A program made the translations under genes and the position numbers. DNA of 64,000 bases from Burkholderia pyrrocinia (GTDB lineage Bacteria > Pseudomonadota > Gammaproteobacteria > Burkholderiales > Burkholderiaceae): NCBI RefSeq assembly GCF_003330765.1, contig NZ_CP024903.1, positions 2,914,001 through 2,978,000 of the forward strand, written 5' to 3'. The notes under the pieces were generated by a model, which saw nothing but the letters and a program-made list of their open reading frames with translations, was not told the origin of the DNA and ran no database searches. Numbering within the stretch: position 1 is the first letter of the stretch; the number at the start of each line of letters is the position of its first letter. Shown in pieces: positions 22,357 to 30,728 of the stretch.

Positions 22357-25184
22357 CGGGAACGGCAGCGACATGCGATGGGCGCCCCGAACCGGACCTG
22401 CGCGAAACACGTTCGACATGCTGCTACTGCGGCGTCGGTTGCGGCGTGGTCATCCAGACGCGTGCCGATGCCGACGGACAGCGCAAGATCGTCGGCGTGC
22501 GCGGTGACCCCGATCACCCGGCCAACTTTGGCCGGCTGTGCTCGAAGGGCAGCACGCTGCATCTGACCGCCGCAGCCGAACGCTATGCGCAGACCCGCGC
22601 GACGCACCCGGAATTGCGACACGCGCGCGACGCGGCGCGCACGCGTGTGTCGTGGGACGACGCGCTCGACCATGTCGCCGCGCGCTTCGCGCGGATCGTC
22701 GAGCGGCATGGCCGCGATGCGGTCGGCTTCTATGTTTCGGGCCAACTGCTGACCGAGGACTACTACGTCTTCAACAAGCTCGCGAAAGGACTGATCGGCA
22801 CCAACAACATCGATTCGAATTCGCGGCTGTGCATGAGCTCGGCCGTGGTCGGCTACAAGAAATCGCTCGGCGCGGATGCGCCGCCGTGCAGCTACGACGA
22901 TCTCGATCACGCGGGCACCGTGCTGATCGCCGGCGCGAACCCGGCGTTCGCGCATCCGATCCTGTACCGCCGGCTCGAAGCCGCGCGCGAGCGCAATCCG
23001 GCGATGAAGGTGATCGTCGCGGATCCGCGACGCACCGATTCCGCGAGCGACGCGACGCTGCACCTCGCGCTGCAGCCCGGCACCGACGTCGCGCTGTTCA
23101 ACGCGATGCTGCACGTGCTGGTGTGGGACGGCTCGCTCGACCGCGCGTTCATCGACGCCCACACGAACGGCTTCGACGCGGTACGCGACAGCGTGCGCGA
23201 ATGGTCGCCGGCCGTCGCGGCGCAGGTCTGCGGGCTGCGCGCGGACGACATCGTCAAAGCCGCGCGCTGGTTCGCCGACGGCCCGTCGCTGTCGCTGTAC
23301 TGCCAGGGGCTGAACCAGTCGGCGGACGGCACGCACAAGAACGTCGCGCTGATCAACCTGCATCTGGCCACCGGGCAGATCGGCAAGCCCGGCGCAGGGC
23401 CGTTCTCGCTGACCGGGCAGCCGAATGCGATGGGTGGCCGAGAAGTGGGCGGGATGGCGACGCTCGCATCCGCGCATCGCGATCTCGCGAATCCCGAGGA
23501 CCGGGCCGAAATCGCGCGACTGTGGGGCGTCGACGACGTGCCGACACAGCCTGGCCTGACCGCGGTCGAGATGTTCGACCGGCTCGCCTCAGGCGAACTG
23601 AAAGCCGTGTGGATCGTCTGCACGAACCCGGCGCACTCGCTGCCGAACCAGGCGACCGTGCGCGCGGGGCTCGCCCGCGCGGAATTCGTCGTACTGCAAG
23701 AGGCGTACGCGCACACCGGTACCGCACCGTACGCGGACGTGCTGCTGCCCGCGGCAACATGGGGCGAGAAGGACGGCACCGTCACCAATTCGGAGCGGCG
23801 CATCTCGCGCGTGCGGGCAGCCGTCGAACCGTACGGCGACGCGCGCGCGGACTGGCGGATCGCCGCCGAGGTCGGCCAACGGCTGGAAGCGCGGCTCGCG
23901 ACGGGCCGGCCCACGCTGTTTCCGTATGCGAACACCGAAGCGATCTGGAACGAGCATCGCGCGACGACGGCCGGACGCGATTGCGACATCGGCGGGCTGT
24001 CGTGGTCGCGACTCGAGTCGGACGGCCCGCAGCAATGGCCCTTTCCCGCCGGCGCGGCGCGCGGCGCCGCCCGCCTTTATGCCGACGGGCATTTCCCGAC
24101 CGCCGACGGCCGCGCCCGCTTCATCGCGACGCCGTATCAGCCGGTTGCGGAACCGGTCGATTCGCGCTTCCGCTTCGCGCTGACGACCGGCCGGCTGCGC
24201 GACCAGTGGCACGGTTGCAGCCGAACCGGCAGCGTGCCGAAGCTGTTCTCGCACGCACCGGGGCCGACCGTCGATCTGAACACCGCGGACTGCGCGCGTC
24301 TCGGCATCGGCCCGCACGACTTCGTGCACTTGACGTCGCGCCGCGGCAGCATGCTGCTGCCCGCGCGCGCCGACGACGCCATCGCGCCCGGCCAGGCGTT
24401 CACGCCGATGCATTGGGGCGACGAGTTCGTGTCCGGCGTGGCCGGCAATCGCATTGGCGCGGGCGTCAATACGGTGACCTCCGCCGCTTTGGACCCGTAC
24501 TCGCGTCAGCCGGAACTGAAGCACGCGGCGATCAAGCTGCTGAAGGCCGACCTGCCGTGGCGCTGGCTGATCGCCGCACGGTTGCCCGCCGACGAACTGC
24601 TGGCCCGGCAGCGCCAGTTGCGTGCGCTGTTTGCGCGCTTCCCGTATGCAAGTTGCACGCCGTTCGGCACCGACGCCGGCGGCGGGCTCGCATGGCGCGC
24701 GGCGGCCTATGAGCCCGTGCCCATCGAACTGCAGCGCGAAATCGAAGCGCTGCTGGGCCTGCCGGAACATGCGGTCGACGTGATGAGCTACGGCGACGCG
24801 CGGCGCGGCACCGCCCGCCGCGTGCGCGTCGTCGACGGGGCGCTGACGGCGTTCTCCGTGTCGGGCGCAGCCAACGCGACCGAGGACAGTGCCGCCGTGC
24901 TGCGCGACTATGTCGACAGCGGCACCGGCGTCGGCGCGATCGGCCGGATGCTGCTGTTCGCCGGGCGCGTGCCGTTGCAGGCGGCGCCCGCACGCGGCCG
25001 CGCGATCTGCAATTGCGTCGGCGTGGGCGAGCGCGAGATTCGTGCGACGCTGTCGGCCTGTCCCGCGAACGCGACGTCGGCGGAGCGGTTGGCCGGCTTG
25101 CAGGCACAACTCAAATGCGGCACGCAGTGCGGCTCCTGCGTGCCCGAACTGCGGCGGATGATCGCCGAGACGGCTCTGCCGTAG
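22353..25184 (+). CDS. nasA: Assimilatory nitrate reductase, catalytic subunit with C-terminal BFD domain
   Basis: A 943-residue bis-MGD molybdoenzyme that reduces nitrate to nitrite in the cytoplasm. The N-terminal [4Fe-4S] motif is CCYCGVGCGV near residues 23-31 with the last Cys in LCSKGS. Mo/MGD-domain signatures include SNSRLCMSSAVVGYKKSLG, GANPAFAHP and GQPNAMGGREVGGM. A C-terminal BFD-type [2Fe-2S] domain (ICNCVGVGE about 884, KCGTQCGSC about 920) is typical of NasA/NasC-type enzymes that receive electrons from a reductase or ferredoxin. No separate NasB electron-transfer subunit is visible in the operon. There is no signal peptide, which fits assimilation. Confidence 0.93.
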   Translation: MTGTAATCDGRPEPDLRETRSTCCYCGVGCGVVIQTRADADGQRKIVGVRGDPDHPANFGRLCSKGSTLHLTAAAERYAQTRATHPELRHARDAARTRVSWDDALDHVAARFARIVERHGRDAVGFYVSGQLLTEDYYVFNKLAKGLIGTNNIDSNSRLCMSSAVVGYKKSLGADAPPCSYDDLDHAGTVLIAGANPAFAHPILYRRLEAARERNPAMKVIVADPRRTDSASDATLHLALQPGTDVALFNAMLHVLVWDGSLDRAFIDAHTNGFDAVRDSVREWSPAVAAQVCGLRADDIVKAARWFADGPSLSLYCQGLNQSADGTHKNVALINLHLATGQIGKPGAGPFSLTGQPNAMGGREVGGMATLASAHRDLANPEDRAEIARLWGVDDVPTQPGLTAVEMFDRLASGELKAVWIVCTNPAHSLPNQATVRAGLARAEFVVLQEAYAHTGTAPYADVLLPAATWGEKDGTVTNSERRISRVRAAVEPYGDARADWRIAAEVGQRLEARLATGRPTLFPYANTEAIWNEHRATTAGRDCDIGGLSWSRLESDGPQQWPFPAGAARGAARLYADGHFPTADGRARFIATPYQPVAEPVDSRFRFALTTGRLRDQWHGCSRTGSVPKLFSHAPGPTVDLNTADCARLGIGPHDFVHLTSRRGSMLLPARADDAIAPGQAFTPMHWGDEFVSGVAGNRIGAGVNTVTSAALDPYSRQPELKHAAIKLLKADLPWRWLIAARLPADELLARQRQLRALFARFPYASCTPFGTDAGGGLAWRAAAYEPVPIELQREIEALLGLPEHAVDVMSYGDARRGTARRVRVVDGALTAFSVSGAANATEDSAAVLRDYVDSGTGVGAIGRMLLFAGRVPLQAAPARGRAICNCVGVGEREIRATLSACPANATSAERLAGLQAQLKCGTQCGSCVPELRRMIAETALP

Positions 25185-25308
25185 CAGGCGGTTCCGGCGC
25201 GACAGGCGCGCCGTCGTCCGGGCCGCCTCGCCTGCGCGCGGTTGACTGCCCGCGACGGCCTTCCTAAACTGACCTCCCTTTTACGCCTCATCGGCGAAAG
25301 GGCTTCCC

Positions 25309-25941
25309 GTGATCGACTTCTCCACGCTCGCGCTGTTCTCCGGCGCCTGTCTCGCGCTGACCGCCACGCCCGGCCCCGACATGCTGCTGATCGCGTCCCG
25401 CAGCGTGAGCCAGGGTCGGCGCGCAGGCTTCGCCACGCTCGCAGGCATTCAGGCCGGCACCTACTGCCACGCGCTCGCGGCGGCGCTCGGGCTGTCGCAG
25501 CTCTTTGTCGCGGTGCCGATCGCCTATGACGCCGTGCGCTTTGCCGGCGCCGCGTATCTGCTGTATCTCGCGTGGAAGACGTTCCGCTCGGATGCGACCG
25601 CGCTGTCGCCCGTCGCATCGCAACGCCGGCACTCGACCGCCGCGATCTTCCGTCAGGGCCTGACGACGAACCTGCTGAATCCGAAGATGGCGCTGTTCGT
25701 GCTCGCGCTGTTCCCGCAGTTCGTGCGGCCCGAACACGGCTCGATCGCCGTGCAGATCCTCGTGCTCGCGACGGTGCTCAACCTGATCGGGCTCGTCGTG
25801 AACGGCGCGGTGATCCTCTCCGCGAGCCGGCTGAGCCGACGGATCGGCGCGCGCCGCCGTCCGTCGAAGCTGCCGCTATATCTGCTCGGCACGGTGTTCG
25901 TCGGTCTCGCGGCACGGCTGGCGGTGGCCGGGCGGCAGTAG
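25309..25941 (+). CDS. LysE/RhtB-family amino-acid exporter
   Basis: A 210-residue membrane protein with the LysE/RhtB pattern: N-terminal SGACLALTATPGPDMLLIASR, then GRRAGFATLAGIQAGTYCHA and a central FRQGLTTNLLNPKMALFVLALFPQF. About six TM segments are present. Such proteins export amino acids such as threonine, homoserine lactone or lysine; the substrate cannot be told here. The GTG start at 25309 fits the family start. It follows the nitrate cluster on the same strand but 124 bases away and is probably separate. Confidence 0.88.
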   Translation: MIDFSTLALFSGACLALTATPGPDMLLIASRSVSQGRRAGFATLAGIQAGTYCHALAAALGLSQLFVAVPIAYDAVRFAGAAYLLYLAWKTFRSDATALSPVASQRRHSTAAIFRQGLTTNLLNPKMALFVLALFPQFVRPEHGSIAVQILVLATVLNLIGLVVNGAVILSASRLSRRIGARRRPSKLPLYLLGTVFVGLAARLAVAGRQ

Positions 25942-25983
25942 TAATAAACGAGAAACCGTGCCATCAACTGAAGGAGGTTCAAG

Positions 25984-26271
25984 ATGACAACGTATAAAGC
26001 ACTGCGCGAGCACGCCTTTGCCGATCCGAAGGTACGCACCGAGTTCGAAAGGTTGAACCGGGAAGAATTCGCGCTGCTCGATGCGATGCTTGCCGCCCGG
26101 CGAGCCGCCGGTCTTTCGCAAGCCGATATGGCGGAGCGCATGGGAACGAAGGCGCCTGCCATCACGCGGCTCGAACGCTCGCTCGCGACAGGCCAGCACT
26201 CCCCGTCGATTGAAACGCTGCGCAAGTACGCCGCCGCTTGCGGCAAAAAACTCGTGATCTCTTTCGCCTGA
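25984..26271 (+). CDS. XRE-family antitoxin-like regulator, apparently without its toxin
   Basis: A 95-residue protein with a HigA/HTH_XRE domain: GLSQADMAERMGTKAPAITRLERSL in two parts of the helix-turn-helix, preceded by MTTYKALREHAFADPKVRTEF, which is typical of HigA-like antitoxins partnered with Gp49-like RelE toxins. A strong ribosome site (GAAGGAGG, 25971-25978) precedes ATG at 25984. The expected upstream toxin gene is absent; only codons resembling a toxin C-terminus (QLKEVQDDNV) overlap the start region. The protein probably binds DNA; whether it controls anything here is unknown. Confidence 0.8.
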   Translation: MTTYKALREHAFADPKVRTEFERLNREEFALLDAMLAARRAAGLSQADMAERMGTKAPAITRLERSLATGQHSPSIETLRKYAAACGKKLVISFA

Positions 26272-26317
26272 ATCGCCCCAAAACCCGAACCGGCATCAGC
26301 CGGCCTTCGGCAGGACT

Positions 26318-26887
26318 TCAGCGCGTCGCGCCCAGCGCCACGCGCAGCCGTTCCATCAGTTGCGTGTAATGCCGCAGCACGTCGTCCCTGGGCACGACAT
26401 TCGCGGTCGCGAAACGCTCGGACCACGCCGGCTTCCATTCATACGAACCGTGCACGCTCCGGTCGCCGTCGGGCGCCTGGATCAGCGAGCGGATCCGCGC
26501 GTCGCGGCCCGGGCCCGTGTGCATGTCGAACAACGCGTGGATGTACGTGTGATACGCGTCGTACACGTCGTCGTCGAACAGGTAGCGGTAGATGTGGAAC
26601 GTGCGGTCGAGCTCGCGCTTCGCGCGGATCACGTCGTCCGGCGAGATGTCCTTCCAGTAGCCGATCCACGTGTAGAAGCACAGCAGCGCATTGAGCTGCG
26701 GCGCGACCGCATCGTACAGCGCGAGCCGCTTCTCGATCAGCCGCTGGTTGGTCCACTGCACGAGTTCGAGCCGCTTCAGCCGGCGCGCAACGAGCCAGCC
26801 GAGACAGGCAACCGACAACGGCGTCAGCACGCCCAGCACGAGCTTGACGATTTCCAGCGAATTCCACGGATAGTTGAATGGCTGCAT
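26318..26887 (-). CDS. Hypothetical single-span membrane protein
   Basis: About 189 residues starting MQPFNYPWNSLEIVK. A TM helix (LVLGVLTPLSVACLGWLVARR, about residues 15-35) is followed by a cytoplasmic helical domain rich in Arg, Tyr and Asp (FHIYRYLFDDDVYDAYHTYI). I do not recognise the family. ATG at 26887 is preferred over 26941 because it begins right before the TM region. It is convergent with the antitoxin-like gene. Confidence 0.65.
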   Translation of the reverse strand: MQPFNYPWNSLEIVKLVLGVLTPLSVACLGWLVARRLKRLELVQWTNQRLIEKRLALYDAVAPQLNALLCFYTWIGYWKDISPDDVIRAKRELDRTFHIYRYLFDDDVYDAYHTYIHALFDMHTGPGRDARIRSLIQAPDGDRSVHGSYEWKPAWSERFATANVVPRDDVLRHYTQLMERLRVALGATR

Positions 26888-27104
26888 GAATGGCCCGACA
26901 AGAAGAAACGCACCCGCGCCGGCGCATGACCCGGCGCGCACGGCGCCTGCCCGATCGCGTTGACATTGACCGTTAGTTGCTTGCGCATCGAACGTCGAAC
27001 GGCGGTGCGAGCGTGACGTACGAAGCGGCGTGACTCGCCAGTCTATCGGGCGATTGTCACCGAGCCGTGACCGTTCGTCGACTCGTCATCGCGCCCGCGC
27101 CGCG

Positions 27105-27563
27105 CTAGGTCGGCAACGCCGACGTGAGCTTGACCTTCTGCATCGGAATGTCGGTCTTCACGCTGAGCACGCCCGGAATGCGCGTGAGGTATTCCATCTG
27201 GAAGCGCCGGTAATCGTCGATGTCGGCCGCAACGACGCGCAGCAGGAAATCGCAGTCGCCCGCCATCAGGTGGCACTCGACGACTTCCGGCATCTGCTGG
27301 ACGGCCTCGGCGAAGCGGTTCACCGATTCCGCGTCCTGCCCCTTCAGCCACACGCGCGTGAAGATGGTCAGCCCCTTGCCGACTTTCGCGGGATTCAGCA
27401 CGGCCACGTATTTCTCGATCACGCCCGCTTCCTCGAGGAGCCGCACGCGCCGCAGGCACGGCGACGGCGACAGCCCGACCTCGTGCGCGAGTTCCACGTT
27501 CTGCATGCGGCCATCGCGCTGGAGCGCGCTCAGGATCCGCCGGTCGATGGCGTCAAGTTTCAT
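27105..27563 (-). CDS. Lrp/AsnC-family regulator
   Basis: A 152-residue regulator: MKLDAIDRRILSALQRDGRM and an HTH of NVELAHEVGLSPSPCLRRVR, followed by the RAM ligand domain (VWLKGQDAESVNRFAEAV, then ECHLMAGDCDFLLRVVAAD). These proteins bind amino acids and control their transport and metabolism. It is divergent from azlCD, a branched-chain amino-acid exporter, in the standard arrangement for an Lrp regulator and its target. Confidence 0.92.
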   Translation of the reverse strand: MKLDAIDRRILSALQRDGRMQNVELAHEVGLSPSPCLRRVRLLEEAGVIEKYVAVLNPAKVGKGLTIFTRVWLKGQDAESVNRFAEAVQQMPEVVECHLMAGDCDFLLRVVAADIDDYRRFQMEYLTRIPGVLSVKTDIPMQKVKLTSALPT

Positions 27564-27611
27564 TTGGCATTCGATTCCAAAAAATCAGCAAATCACGCGT
27601 TCAATGCCAAA
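27563..27611. promoter_or_regulatory. Lrp-type operator between regulator and azlCD
   Basis: TTTGGCATT (27563-27571) and AATGCCAAA (27603-27611) form a perfect 9-base inverted repeat with a 31-base spacer. The intervening DNA is AT-rich. The left arm abuts the Lrp start codon, so both autorepression and control of azlC are plausible. Confidence 0.55.
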
Positions 27612-27688
27612 TTCTCCGAAAGTTCTGGCCACAACGCAACCCGATTCGAGTCAAAAAAGCAGACAATCCCTCCCCCGAAGGAGGAGTA

Positions 27689-28423
27689 ATGAGCAGTAGC
27701 GTTTCAACGTCGTCCGGGCTTCGCGACAAGCCCGCCTATGTCGCCGAGATGGGTCGCGGATTGCGCGCGGCGCTGCCCGTCATGCTGGGTTTCGTGCCGT
27801 TCGCGCTGGTGCTGGGCGCGCAGGCCGCGCAGAAAGGGCTGAGCCTGTTCGAGGTGCCGATGATGACGGGCCTGAACTTCGGCGGCGGGTCCGAATTCGC
27901 GGCGATCCATCTGTGGACGTCGCCGCCGCACATCGCGCTGATCGTCGCGATGTCGTTCCTCGTGAATTCGCGCCACATCCTGATGGGCGCGGCGTTCGAG
28001 CCTTACATCCGGCGCATGCCGCGCCGCCGCGCGTTCGTCGCGCTGTTCTTCATGTGCGACGAGAGCTGGGCGATGTCGCTCGCCGATGCGCGCTCGCGCT
28101 CGGCCACGCACATCAGCGTTCCGTATTACGCGGGCGTCTGCGCGGGGCTCTACCTGACGTGGATCTCGATGACCACGCTCGGCGCGGCGGTCGGCCCGAC
28201 GATCGGCAACGTCGAACAATACGGCTTCGACATGGCGTTCACGGCCGTGTTTCTGGTGTTGCTGCGCGGGATGTGGAAGGGGATGCGCGCGAGCCGCCCG
28301 TGGTTCGTGAGCCTCGTCGTCGCGGCGGGCACGCACCTCGCCGTGCCCGGCGCGTGGTACGTCGCGGCCGGCGCATGCGCGGGGCTGATCGCCGCGCTGC
28401 TGTGGGAGCCGCGCGATGCCTGA
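27689..28423 (+). CDS. azlC: Branched-chain amino-acid exporter, large subunit
   Basis: A 244-residue membrane protein of the AzlC family: ALPVMLGFVPFALVLGAQAA, MTGLNFGGGSEFAAI, then VNSRHILMGAAFEPYIR and DESWAMSLAD, all family hallmarks. With AzlD it exports leucine, valine or analogues. The GGAGG ribosome site (27679-27684) supports ATG at 27689. Its end overlaps azlD by 8 bases, and the upstream Lrp regulator is divergent. Confidence 0.92.
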   Translation: MSSSVSTSSGLRDKPAYVAEMGRGLRAALPVMLGFVPFALVLGAQAAQKGLSLFEVPMMTGLNFGGGSEFAAIHLWTSPPHIALIVAMSFLVNSRHILMGAAFEPYIRRMPRRRAFVALFFMCDESWAMSLADARSRSATHISVPYYAGVCAGLYLTWISMTTLGAAVGPTIGNVEQYGFDMAFTAVFLVLLRGMWKGMRASRPWFVSLVVAAGTHLAVPGAWYVAAGACAGLIAALLWEPRDA

Positions 28424-28724
28424 TTTCCCGGATGTCGGCACGGTCGCGACGATCGTGCTGATGGCGTCGACGACCTACCTGTCGCGCATCCTCGGCTACG
28501 TGCTGCTGCGCAACCGCACGCTCAGCCCGCGGATGGCATCGGTGATGGAGAACGTGCCCGGCTGCGTGCTGATCTCGGTGATCGCGCCGGCCTTCGTGTC
28601 GACGCGCCCAGCCGACCTGCTCGCGCTCGCCGTCACACTGCTCGCGGCGACACGCCTGTCGATCCTGCCGACCGTCATCGTCGGCGTCGTGTCGGCCGGG
28701 CTGCTGCGGCACCTGCTCGGCTAG
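28416..28724 (+). CDS. azlD: Branched-chain amino-acid exporter, small subunit
   Basis: A 102-residue AzlD protein of three to four TM segments: TTYLSRILGYVLLRNR, then MENVPGCVLISVIAPAF and a hydrophobic end. It completes the AzlCD pair. It starts inside the end of azlC, implying translational coupling, and is followed by a good intrinsic terminator. Confidence 0.9.
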   Translation: MPDFPDVGTVATIVLMASTTYLSRILGYVLLRNRTLSPRMASVMENVPGCVLISVIAPAFVSTRPADLLALAVTLLAATRLSILPTVIVGVVSAGLLRHLLG

Positions 28725-28767
28725 GGCCTGTTCCCGCCCGCCGCGGTCGCGGCACATCCACACCGAC

Positions 28768-28793
28768 GAACGGGCGCGCGATGCGCCCGTTTT
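28768..28793 (+). terminator. Intrinsic terminator after azlD
   Basis: ACGGGCGC (28770-28777) and GCGCCCGT (28783-28790) form a perfect 8-base stem with a GCGAT loop, followed by TTTT. It lies 45 bases after the azlD stop. Confidence 0.75.
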
Positions 28794-28905
28794 CACGTCC
28801 GCGCCGACGGTGCGACACGACGATTCTCGCGCGGGGATGCTAGCCTTGTGACTTGCGCCACGATGCACTCCCCTCTCATTGCCCATCTCCGCGAGGATCG
28901 TCCCG

Positions 28906-29685
28906 ATGCAAGAAACCCGCCCGCTGTTCGACCGCGTCCTGCTCACCAACGACGACGGATTCGACGCCCCCGGCCTTGAAGTGCTCGAACAGGTCGCCAC
29001 GCAACTGGCGCGCGAAGTGTGGATCGTCGCGCCCGCGGAAGACCAGAGCGGCACGTCGCATTCGCTGAGCCTGCACGAACCGCTGCGCGTGCATCGCAAG
29101 GGCGAACGCCGCTTCGCCGTGCGCGGCACGCCCGGTGATTGCGTCGCGATCGCGGTCAGCCACCTGATGAAGGACGCGCGGCCCGACGTCGTGCTGTCCG
29201 GCGTGAATCGCGGCGCGAACCTCGGCACCGAAACGGTGTTTTCCGGCACGGTCGGCGCCGCGATGACGAGCATGCTGGTCGGCGTGCCGGCCATCGCGCT
29301 GAGCCAGGCGTTCACCGATCGCAACGCGGTGCCGTGGAGCACGGCGCTCGCGCATGCGCCGGACGTCATTCGCCGCCTCGCCGCCGCCGGCTGGGACAGC
29401 GACGCGTGCCTCAACGTGAATTTCCCGGCGCGCCCCGCGCAGGACGTGCGCGGGCTGAAGGTGACGAACCAGGGCGCCGGCACGCTGCAGGGCATCGAGA
29501 TCGTGTCGGGGCGCGACCCGCGCGAGATCGACTATCACTGGCTGAAGCTCGCCCGCGCACCGCGCGACGACGATGCGGATTCGGAAACGGTCGCGCTGGG
29601 CGAAGGGTATATCGCGGTCACGCCGCTGAAGTTCGAGCGCACGCACGACCACGCGCTCGCGCGGCTGCGATCGAGCATCGGCTGA
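28906..29685 (+). CDS. surE: 5'-nucleotidase SurE
   Basis: A 259-residue SurE-family nucleoside-monophosphate phosphatase. The metal-binding start is RVLLTNDDGFDAPGLEVL; further conserved parts are VAPAEDQSGTSHSLSL, GTPGDCVAIAV, SGVNRGANLG and YSGTVGAAM-like FSGTVGAAMTS. ATG at 28906 is chosen because the domain begins at about residue 9. Burkholderia genomes usually carry a surE beside pcm on another locus, so this may be a second copy; that is inference from the neighbours here. Confidence 0.92.
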   Translation: MQETRPLFDRVLLTNDDGFDAPGLEVLEQVATQLAREVWIVAPAEDQSGTSHSLSLHEPLRVHRKGERRFAVRGTPGDCVAIAVSHLMKDARPDVVLSGVNRGANLGTETVFSGTVGAAMTSMLVGVPAIALSQAFTDRNAVPWSTALAHAPDVIRRLAAAGWDSDACLNVNFPARPAQDVRGLKVTNQGAGTLQGIEIVSGRDPREIDYHWLKLARAPRDDDADSETVALGEGYIAVTPLKFERTHDHALARLRSSIG

Positions 29686-29752
29686 TCGCGCATGCCGGCA
29701 CGCGGCTTCGGCGGTTGCGCGCGCGATGCCTGCGCGCGGCTGCCCGGCTGCA

Positions 29753-30574
29753 TCACGTCAGGTTCAATCCCCCGTCGAGCATCACGATCTCGCCCGTCAC
29801 GTAATCGGATGCGACGAGCATCGCGACCGTGTGCGCGATGTCGTCCGGCGTCGCCGCGCGACGCATCGGCGCGCGCTCGCGCCAGAGCTGCTGTGCCTCC
29901 GTCCAGTCGGCGGTCAGCGGCGTATCGACCAGCCCCGGCGCGACCGCATTGACGCGAATCGACGGCGCGAGCGTGCGCGCCAGCAGCCGCGTCGTGTGAT
30001 TGAGCGCGGCCTTCGCCGCCGCATACGGAATCGACGCGCCCTTCGGCCGCACGCCCGCATGCGAACTGACGTTCACGACGCAACCGGCCCGCCCGTGCGA
30101 GGCCGCGCCACGCAGCGCGGCCTGCGCTTCGGCAACGAGCCGGAACGGCGCGATCACGTTTATCTCGTGCATCTCGCGCCACACGTCGGGCGTCGCCGCG
30201 GCGAGGTCATCATGCGGAATCACGCGGCTGATCCCGGCATTGTTAACGAGTACGTCGAGCCGTCCGTGCACGGCGAGCGCGTCGCGGATCAGCCGCACGC
30301 GCTCGGCATCGTCGGCGAGATCGGCCTGCACGTAGGCCCCGCCGAGTTCGCGCGCCATCGCGCGCCCGGTGTCGGCCGAACTGCGGGAATGCAGGATCAC
30401 CGCGTAGCCGTCCGCCGACAGGCGGCGCGCGATGGCCGCGCCGATGCCCGACGTCGATCCGGTGACGAGCGCGACAGGCCGATGCAGGCGCGACGCGCGC
30501 GGCTCGCCGGCGGCTTCGGTTTCAGGTTCCGTTTCGGAAATCGGGGCATGCATCGGCGGGAGCGGCGCGTCCAT
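29753..30574 (-). CDS. Short-chain dehydrogenase/reductase (FabG-like)
   Basis: About 273 residues. The cofactor motif is VTGSTSGIGAAIARRL, the NNAG motif is NNAGIS, and the catalytic set is Ser in VVNVSSHAG with YAAAK. The C-terminal segment RVNAVAPGLVDTPL and VTGEIVMLDGGL is like 3-ketoacyl-ACP reductases. The N-terminal 35 residues are Glu/Pro-rich and not part of the fold. Start 30574 (MDAPLPPM) is used; 30553 is also possible. The substrate is unknown. It reads away from surE (convergent). Confidence 0.85.
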   Translation of the reverse strand: MDAPLPPMHAPISETEPETEAAGEPRASRLHRPVALVTGSTSGIGAAIARRLSADGYAVILHSRSSADTGRAMARELGGAYVQADLADDAERVRLIRDALAVHGRLDVLVNNAGISRVIPHDDLAAATPDVWREMHEINVIAPFRLVAEAQAALRGAASHGRAGCVVNVSSHAGVRPKGASIPYAAAKAALNHTTRLLARTLAPSIRVNAVAPGLVDTPLTADWTEAQQLWRERAPMRRAATPDDIAHTVAMLVASDYVTGEIVMLDGGLNLT

Positions 30575-30728
30575 ATCGGGGAACCCTGTCAGTGGCGTTC
30601 CCGCATCATAAGCGCGAAAGGAGGCAGGATCGACGCGCCGCCCGACCCGGGCCCGGCCGCATGCCGGTAGCCTGCCCGGTGAATCGGGCGGCGCTACCGG
30701 CTGCGACCTGTCACGGCAACGCGACCCG

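Noticed and set aside
26286..26310. CCGGC-ATCA-GCCGG as a terminator between the antitoxin-like and membrane protein genes
   Set aside because: The stem is only 5 bases and has no T-run on either strand.
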